DNA of 64,000 nucleotides from assembly GCF_002262885.1 (NCBI RefSeq), contig NZ_NKYF01000001.1:620001-684000 (forward strand). The letters are read 5' to 3'. Position numbers and translations under genes: made by a program. The DNA comes from Pseudonocardia sp. MH-G8 (GTDB taxonomy: Bacteria > Actinomycetota > Actinomycetes > Mycobacteriales > Pseudonocardiaceae). Below the pieces are notes generated by a model, which ran no database searches, was not told the DNA's origin, and worked only from the letters and a program-made list of their open reading frames with translations. Of this stretch, positions 59,000 through 64,000 are shown in pieces (the first letter of the stretch is position 1; each line of letters starts with the position of its first letter).

Positions 59000-59040
59000 A
59001 TCTTCTGCTGCCAGTTGCAGCAGATGCGAACTCGCGACTC

Positions 59041-59880
59041 GCGCGGAACCTGGCCCGCTCGACGGTCGAGGGCCGGGAGAACACGGTGAGAGCGTTCGCC
59101 CACTACGTCAACGCCTTCCCGTGGCAGTGGTCCCCGGCGATGGTCGACGAGTGGCTCGGTGACCTGCGGTCGCTGCGGGAGCTGAAGCCCCGGGCCTGCC
59201 CGAATCCTGCCGGACGAATGAGCCCCGCCTCTTGCACGCCCGAGCAGTTCGAGCGCTGGCACAAGCGGGCGCGCGCTGCGCATCCGCGGCCGCTGCCCGG
59301 GCTGCGGCAAGCAGCGGATCCTGCCCGGCCTTCGGCCCACCGATGGTGCCGCCAAACAGATCTGCCTGTTCGAGCGCTGGCTCACCCCGCACCTCGCCGG
59401 CATCACCGACGCCGACCACGCGCAAATCGTTCGCAGGTTCGCCACCTGGCACGTCCTGCCGAGGTTGCGCTCCCGCGCCGAGCTCATGCCCATCACCCCG
59501 TCCGGCCGCGGGTTCGCCGGAGACCAGGTCAAGCAGGCTCGGCCGGCTCGCCGGCCGAGGGCTGGGACTGGCCGAGTGCCGGCAGGCCGAGATCGATGCC
59601 TGGCACGCCGCGCACAACCAGCACGACCGCATCACCGTTCGCGCGTTCTTGCTGTGGTGCGCGGACAGCAAGCTCACCCGGCGGTTCGCGCTGCCTTCGG
59701 CACAGTCCGGCCGGGTCCCGAATACCTGGCAGCCCTCGTGCATCAGCTCGGCGTTCCGACCGTCGCCGGTCGCGGCGCCGCGATCCGACAACACCTCCTG
59801 GACATGCCCGCTCGCAGGGAACTCACGGCAGTTGATCAGGCGATCTCACAGACTGGCCAGCGGATTCAGGAGAGCTCGTT
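59041..59880 (+). pseudogene. Decayed tyrosine-type site-specific integrase
   Basis: Coding pieces of an actinobacterial integrase are spread over three frames. 59041-59190 gives RNLARSTVEGRENTVRAFAH and WSPAMVDEWLGDLRSL. 59279-59545 gives RCPGCGKQRILPG, RRFATWHVLPRLRSRAEL and GFAGDQVKQ. 59530-59730 gives GLAECRQAEIDAWHAAHNQH and ITVRAFLLWCADSKLTRRF. 59717-59880 gives PEYLAALVHQLGVPTVAGRG and AAIRQHLLDMPA. Several frameshifts and a large central deletion remove most of the catalytic domain. It cannot make a working enzyme. It marks an old mobile element or prophage border. Confidence 0.75.
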
Positions 59881-59922
59881 GCCTTTCTCGCCCGTATCCC
59901 GGCGGTTCCCCGGCAGGTGTGA

Positions 59923-60675
59923 TCAGTCGACGGTCAGCGGATCCCCGGGTTTGAGCACGTGCACGGCGGTGTCCGGGGCCAGGTCTGCGGCGGCGTCGGC
60001 GTAGACGTGCGGGCGGTTGCGGTCCAGCTTGAGCAACAGCCGGTCACGCACCGGGCCCGCGGTGTAGGCGTAGTGGATCGGCACCGCGAGGCGAGGTCGC
60101 AGCGCGCTCGTCAGATCGGCTGCCTCCGCCGCGTCCATCACCAACTGCTTGTTGAACATCGGCCGCACGCTGAGCCCGTTGATGGGCAGCAGCGCCAGAT
60201 CCAGCTCGGCGAAGCGTCGAGCCACCTCGTCGAGCGCTGCGATCCGCTGGGTGTCGGCACCGAAGAACACCGACGTGTCCTCGCCCTGCAGGACGTAGGT
60301 CACCTCGGGCACCCCGTGGGAGGCGGGCGCCGCGGTCACCCGCACCGGCCCGAGCATGGTCGTCTCCCACGGATCGAGCTCGGTGACGTCGGTGAACCCG
60401 GTGGCCCGCACCCGCGCTCCCATGCCTCGGTTGACAGCCACCGGCACCGTCTTGTCCGGGTAGCCGGCCATGGCCCGCAGGTCGCAGTGGTCGTAGTGGC
60501 CGTGACTGATCACGATTCCGGCCAGCGGCGGCAGGTCGGCCATCGTGGCGTAGGCGCTCGCCTCGCCATGGTAGTAGCCGGGCTTCTCGGAGAACCAGGG
60601 GTCGGTCAGGATCCGTGCTCCACCGAAGTCGATCAGCGTGGTGGCGTGGACGACTCGCTGGACGGTCGTGGTCAT
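59923..60675 (-). CDS. MBL-fold hydrolase (UlaG/NAPE-PLD-like)
   Basis: A 250-residue metallo-beta-lactamase fold protein. The metal site reads ISHGHYDHCDL, with ASHGVPEVTYV and a late HYAYTAG. The N-terminus VVHATTLIDFGGARILTDPW is typical of the lactonase/phosphodiesterase-like branch. It is divergent from a TetR regulator with a perfect operator between them, so it is probably an inducible hydrolase for the regulator's ligand. The substrate is unknown. Confidence 0.87.
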   Translation of the reverse strand: MTTTVQRVVHATTLIDFGGARILTDPWFSEKPGYYHGEASAYATMADLPPLAGIVISHGHYDHCDLRAMAGYPDKTVPVAVNRGMGARVRATGFTDVTELDPWETTMLGPVRVTAAPASHGVPEVTYVLQGEDTSVFFGADTQRIAALDEVARRFAELDLALLPINGLSVRPMFNKQLVMDAAEAADLTSALRPRLAVPIHYAYTAGPVRDRLLLKLDRNRPHVYADAAADLAPDTAVHVLKPGDPLTVD

Positions 60676-60689
60676 AGCAGGCTCCAGAT

Positions 60690-60737
60690 AGGCAGACGGT
60701 CGTCTACTGACGATTGTCAGTAGACGACCGTCTGCCT
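60690..60737. promoter_or_regulatory. TetR operator: 22-bp perfect inverted repeat
   Basis: Arms 60690-60711 and 60716-60737 are perfect inverted copies around GATT. Each arm contains the short dyad AGACG-GT-CGTCT, so two dimers could bind. It lies 15 bases from the hydrolase start and 13 bases from the regulator start, where binding would repress both. Confidence 0.8.
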
Positions 60738-60749
60738 AAGCTGTCAAGC

Positions 60750-61328
60750 ATGACGTCCAAGCGACGCGCCAACCTGCGCGGCCATGGTGACCTGCTGCGC
60801 GGAGAGCTGGTCAACGCAGCCAGCCGGCTGCTGGAGGAAGGAGGTGGCGAGGAGCAGCTGTCGCTGCGGGCCGTAACCAGGGCAGCCGGGGTCGCGCCGC
60901 AGAGCTTCTACCTGCATTTCGCCGACAAACCCGCGCTGCTCAGCGCGGTCTATCACACGAGATTCGGTGAGCTGGTCGAGGAACTCACCACGGCGGCAGC
61001 CGCCGGACCGGATTCGCGAGCCCGGCTACGGGAGGTGTGCCGAACCTACTGCGCCTACGCTGAGCGACATCCCGGCCACTACCGGGTCCTCTTCGGAACC
61101 GCGGGAACCCCCAACTGGGAGCCGGACTCGATGCCCGGGCTGGCCGCCTTCGGCATTCTCCGCGGTCTGGTCCGGGAATGCCTCACCGACGACACCGACG
61201 CAGTCCTGCCCACGGTGTGCCTGTGGGCGACACTGCACGGGTTGGTGACGCTGCGCCGCGACCGGCCCAGCTTTCCCTGGCCGGACCGCGACACGCTCCT
61301 CGACGAGGTGCTGGACCGACTCCGGTGA
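60750..61328 (+). CDS. TetR-family transcriptional regulator
   Basis: A 192-residue repressor. The N-terminal helix-turn-helix spans about residues 15-65 (LSLRAVTRAAGVAPQSFYLH and FADKPALLSAVYHTRF). The C-terminal ligand domain is of the TetR_C_13/WHG type (ERHPGHYRVLFGTAG). ATG 60750 was chosen over 60714, which lies inside the operator. It should control the divergent MBL-fold hydrolase and itself through the 22-bp operator. Confidence 0.9.
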   Translation: MTSKRRANLRGHGDLLRGELVNAASRLLEEGGGEEQLSLRAVTRAAGVAPQSFYLHFADKPALLSAVYHTRFGELVEELTTAAAAGPDSRARLREVCRTYCAYAERHPGHYRVLFGTAGTPNWEPDSMPGLAAFGILRGLVRECLTDDTDAVLPTVCLWATLHGLVTLRRDRPSFPWPDRDTLLDEVLDRLR

Positions 61329-61673
61329 CGTCCGCGACCCTCAGTTGCCGGCGACGATCGTCGCAGCGGTGGCCGCGGCGGTGTTTGCCGCCATGGTCAT
61401 CATCGCCGCGATCGCGGCCAGCGCCTCGGCCGACACCAGCTCCTCGACAGCGGGGTCCGCACCGACGCGGCGGCCAGTTCCGCCCCCGCGCTTGTGGGCG
61501 GCGCGGCGCACCTCGAAGTCGCTCCGTGCCTACATCGCCCCGGTCAGGCGCACGATGGTCTCGGTCCCGCCGTCACAGGCCGGCGCTACCTGGAACCGAT
61601 ACACCCCCGGCGATCACACACAGTCATCCTCACGCGAACTCGCGACAGTCGAGTACGCGAGCCCGCCAGTCGA
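61329..61673. other. Gap with a detached 3' fragment of the integrase relic
   Basis: No intact gene. Around 61581-61624 one frame reads AGATWNRYTPGDHTQ, which matches the C-terminal end expected for the integrase whose other pieces stop at 59.8 kb. The rest (hydrophobic Ala-rich frame at 61350-61430) has no gene character I trust. The arrangement suggests that the hydrolase/TetR pair landed inside the integrase, with loss of sequence at the joins. Confidence 0.55.
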
Positions 61674-62339
61674 TCATGGCGACGCGGTCACCGTGATCGT
61701 CGTCCACGCTCCCAGCCGGATGCGGTCGCCCGTTGTCAGCGGGACCGGGCGGTTCGGCGCGATCGGGTCGGCCGCGTCGTTCAGCACGGTGCCGTTGGTC
61801 GAGTCCAGGTCGATCAGCTGCCATCCGCCGTTCGCCGCCGGCAGCAGCAGGGCGTGCAGCGTGGACACGCCGGGGTCCAGCGGTGGCCCGGACAGGTCGA
61901 TCTCCGGTTCCACACCGCGTGAACGGCTGCGGCGCCCGACCGCCAGCTGCGGGCCGGCCAGCACGAACCGCCGCTCCGGGCAGTAGGGCGGGAACTGCAG
62001 CGCCGCCGCCCCGGAGCCCCCGCGGGCACGGACCCGGTCGAACCACTCCCGGTCGGCCCGCACGAGCGCCGTCCAGGGCGGCGCCGCAGGTCGTTCTCCG
62101 GGATCGGCAGGTGGGGTGACCGGCGCGGGCGCGGGACGTTCCGCGTCGTGCCCGCACACCTCGCAGAAGCGCCCGTCGCGCGGCTCTCCGCACGCCGGGC
62201 AGCGCTTCTCGGCCGGTGTGACCGCGCCGAGCCCGGCCGTGGCGGCCGGATCCGCTTCGCGCGGGACGCCCATCGGGGCGCCGCAGTCGTCGCAGTAGTC
62301 GGTGGTCACCGAGTCGTGCCCGGCCGGGCAGGTGGGCAC
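61674..62339 (-). CDS. FHA-domain protein with N-terminal zinc ribbons
   Basis: A 221-residue protein. Two zinc-ribbon-like cysteine clusters (CPAGHDSVTTDYCDDCG and CPACGEPRDGRFCEVCG) precede a Pro-rich linker and an FHA domain (about 125-215, with GVSTLHALLLP and LDSTNGTVLND), which binds phosphothreonine. It starts at GTG 62339 just after the vWA gene. Together with vWA and PP2C genes it forms a phospho-signalling set that usually includes a Ser/Thr kinase, probably beyond the right edge. Confidence 0.88.
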   Translation of the reverse strand: MPTCPAGHDSVTTDYCDDCGAPMGVPREADPAATAGLGAVTPAEKRCPACGEPRDGRFCEVCGHDAERPAPAPVTPPADPGERPAAPPWTALVRADREWFDRVRARGGSGAAALQFPPYCPERRFVLAGPQLAVGRRSRSRGVEPEIDLSGPPLDPGVSTLHALLLPAANGGWQLIDLDSTNGTVLNDAADPIAPNRPVPLTTGDRIRLGAWTTITVTASP

Positions 62340-62341
62340 GC

Positions 62342-63634
62342 TCAGACCCCCTGCTCGTCGCCGCGGACGCGGACGGTCTTGGTCGAGCGGGTGTCGAGGG
62401 TCATCACTCCCGCCTCGCTGGCCCCGTCGCGCAGCCGCACGGTGCCCGACGGGGCGTCGATCACCTCGACCACCTCGTCAAGCAGCCGGGCGGTGTCGTC
62501 GTTCCCGGACGCGGCGGCCAGGGCGACCGCCCGCCCCAGCCGCGCCGTCGCGGTGGACCGGTCGCCCGCCTGGTGCGCGGCCACGCCCTCCTGGATCGCC
62601 TCGGCCAGCTCGGCCTGGCCCGTGTAGTGCGCGACGCCGCGGGCGATCCGGCTGGACAGCGCCGCGTCGTCGGTCCACACGGCGCGCACGAGGCCCTGCC
62701 CGAGCACCTCGGCGGACCCGGAGCGCAGCAGGCTCGCGCGCGTGGCCAGCACCTCGTCGCCGACCGCGCCCGGCGTGACCTCGACCTGGACGTGGTACTC
62801 CCGGCTCTCCGCACCCCAGGAACCCAGCGGGTAGTCGCCGGTGAGCGCACCGGAGGCGCTGCGACGCCCCGTGAGGTCCTCGACCGCGGGACCCACCTGC
62901 TTGACGAACCGCACGCTCGCCCCGCGCGGGGTCCACAACCGCAGGGCGACGTCGGCGACGCCCTTGCCCATCGCCGCGCCCATGACCGCGGTGAAGTCCG
63001 CGGCCAGGTGGGCCGGGTCGGCCACGATGTCGATCGTGCCCAGCAGCGCCGAGGCGATCCGGCGCAGCTCCTCGACGCGCCAGTCGGTGCCCACGCCGCG
63101 GCAGTCGCAGGTGAACCGGCCGAGCGCCCCGTCGAGGCCGCGCGCGAAGAAGTCCTCGTCCTCGCCGTTCTGCCCGTCGGTGAGCAGGAGCGCGTGCTTG
63201 ATCGAGCCGGGATGCGCGTCGGCCGTGGCGGCGGCGAGCGCGAGCCAGCGGCCGATCGCGGTACCCCCGTCGGCGCGCAGCGCGGCGACCTGCGCCGCCG
63301 CCTCGGCGCGGGTGGCGGCATCGACCGTGGCCGTGCCGCTGTGCAGCGGGTAGATCTGCCGGGCGACGTGCGTGCCGGCGATCACCGTGAACGACACGCC
63401 GTCGCGCAGCGCGTCGATCGCCGCGATCGTGGCCTGCTGCGCGTACCGGACCTTCTCGCCCGTCATCGACGTCGAGCAGTCCACGATGATCATCTCGAGG
63501 ACGTCGGACGCGGGCGCGGGCCCGCTGATCCCGCCGGCGGCCGTCACCGTGAGGATCGCGTCGACCTGGGTGCCGCCCGCCGGCAGGTGGATGTTCTGGT
63601 CGACCTCGACGGTGAACTCCGGCGCGTCGCTCAT
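62342..63634 (-). CDS. von Willebrand factor type A domain protein
   Basis: A 430-residue cytoplasmic protein with a vWA domain at about 45-220. The MIDAS motif reads VDCSTSMTGEK, with DGGTAIG and LLLTDGQNGEDED. The C-terminal part is beta-rich, then helical, with no named domain. There is no signal peptide. It is coupled to the PP2C gene (ATGA) and followed by the FHA gene. It probably acts as a scaffold for the phosphatase and FHA partner. Confidence 0.87.
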   Translation of the reverse strand: MSDAPEFTVEVDQNIHLPAGGTQVDAILTVTAAGGISGPAPASDVLEMIIVDCSTSMTGEKVRYAQQATIAAIDALRDGVSFTVIAGTHVARQIYPLHSGTATVDAATRAEAAAQVAALRADGGTAIGRWLALAAATADAHPGSIKHALLLTDGQNGEDEDFFARGLDGALGRFTCDCRGVGTDWRVEELRRIASALLGTIDIVADPAHLAADFTAVMGAAMGKGVADVALRLWTPRGASVRFVKQVGPAVEDLTGRRSASGALTGDYPLGSWGAESREYHVQVEVTPGAVGDEVLATRASLLRSGSAEVLGQGLVRAVWTDDAALSSRIARGVAHYTGQAELAEAIQEGVAAHQAGDRSTATARLGRAVALAAASGNDDTARLLDEVVEVIDAPSGTVRLRDGASEAGVMTLDTRSTKTVRVRGDEQGV

Positions 63635-64000
63635 GACGGGCTCCTCTCGGTGCGGGGGCCGACGGGGACGACGACCACGGTGATGTTGTCGCGACCGCCC
63701 GCCTCCAGGGCGACGGCGGTGAGCGCGGCGGCGGCGGCGAGCGGCCCCTCAGCGTCGAGCACGGGCAGTGCGAGCGCGGCGAGGTCCGCCGCGTCGGGCA
63801 GGTAGTTCCACAGCCCGTCGGAGCACAGCAGCAGCGCGCCGGGCCCGGCGGGGCGCAGCGTGACGAGATCGGGTTCGGGCTCGCCGTCGGCGCCCAGCCA
63901 GCGGGTGATCGCGTGGGCGAGCCGGTGGTGCGCCGCCGCCTCCGCGTCGAGCTCGCCCGCCGCGACCATCTCCGCCGCCCAGGCGTGGTCGCGGGTCAGC
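63631..64000 (-). CDS. PP2C-family protein phosphatase (5' end outside window)
   Basis: C-terminal 122 residues of a PP2C-type Ser/Thr phosphatase. The visible part has LTRDHAWAAEMVAAGELDAE, LLLCSDGLWNYLP and GGRDNITVVVVPVG, the C-terminal metal and structural motifs. The start is beyond 64000. It is the first visible gene of the PP2C-vWA-FHA set and would remove phosphate from the FHA ligand or from kinase substrates. Confidence 0.9.
   Translation of the reverse strand, partial: LTRDHAWAAEMVAAGELDAEAAAHHRLAHAITRWLGADGEPEPDLVTLRPAGPGALLLCSDGLWNYLPDAADLAALALPVLDAEGPLAAAAALTAVALEAGGRDNITVVVVPVGPRTERSPS

Noticed and set aside
58942..59532. A minus-strand gene of 196 codons over the integrase relic
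   Set aside because: The opposite strand holds recognisable integrase pieces, and the minus-strand frame has no motif.
61345..61986. A 213-codon plus-strand gene after TetR
   Set aside because: It mixes an Ala-rich noise frame, an integrase fragment and sequence antisense to the FHA gene. No coherent protein is seen.

Overview
This 64 kb window is very GC-rich and gene-dense. GTG starts are common, and many genes are coupled by ATGA, GTGA or TGATG overlaps. It is an actinobacterial chromosome. The best match is a Pseudonocardia-like member of the Pseudonocardiaceae: the genus is my inference, the phylum is secure. The main phylum evidence is a block from 30.3 to 42.8 kb that keeps the gene content of Mycobacterium tuberculosis Rv1330c-Rv1343c (pncB, clpS, DUF2017, mec, cysO, cysM, rhomboid, murI, metallo-beta-lactamase phosphodiesterase, rph, rdgB, two small membrane proteins). 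A SigF-type sigma factor module and a GlnX-like sensor agree with this.

Layout. 0-14.2 kb is a catabolic island for hydroxy and sugar acids. It holds a tripartite tricarboxylate transporter (tctCBA, tctA cut by the window edge), a divergent 2-hydroxyacid dehydrogenase, and a long minus-strand gene train. The train has larE, larB and larC (nickel-pincer cofactor synthesis), a hairpin, then a DUF1537 kinase, a PdxA2-type dehydrogenase, a LarA-family protein, a UxaA-type dehydratase, an SDR and an IlvD/Edd dehydratase. Together they suggest import of short sugar acids, nickel-dependent epimerisation, and phosphorylation plus oxidation to dihydroxyacetone phosphate. 14.4-18.3 kb holds an anti-sigma antagonist, anti-sigma factor and SigF-like sigma factor, a ferredoxin reductase-like flavoprotein, a DUF3618 protein and a peroxiredoxin. 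18.3-18.9 kb is a broken toxin-antitoxin pair. 19-28.1 kb is a sugar locus (GH4 glycosidase, DeoR regulator, PfkB kinase, ABC importer without its ATPase, and a large secreted PIG-L lipoprotein). 28.1-29.0 kb holds an SOS-box-preceded HNH nuclease gene whose stop codon lies inside an unusual tRNA.

The conserved block follows. It is interrupted between murI and the phosphodiesterase by palindromic repeats and two unknown genes. 42.8-53 kb has a double-hotdog thioesterase, DinG helicase, a divergent MarR/SDR pair with a perfect operator, unknown proteins, a SEC-C protein, a PTH2-like protein and SerB. 53-58.9 kb has ctaD, a FetB-like permease, a PIG-L deacetylase, and a GlnX-like sensor paired with an EhuB-like binding protein. 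59-61.6 kb is a decayed integrase, apparently interrupted by a divergent MBL-hydrolase/TetR pair with a 22-bp perfect operator. The right end holds FHA, vWA and PP2C genes, the last cut by the window edge.

At least three families of intergenic palindromes recur (core CGACTCGCG; core CGAACGGCAC; CATGATC...GGCGCG). A further palindrome sits in frame inside the DUF1537 kinase gene.
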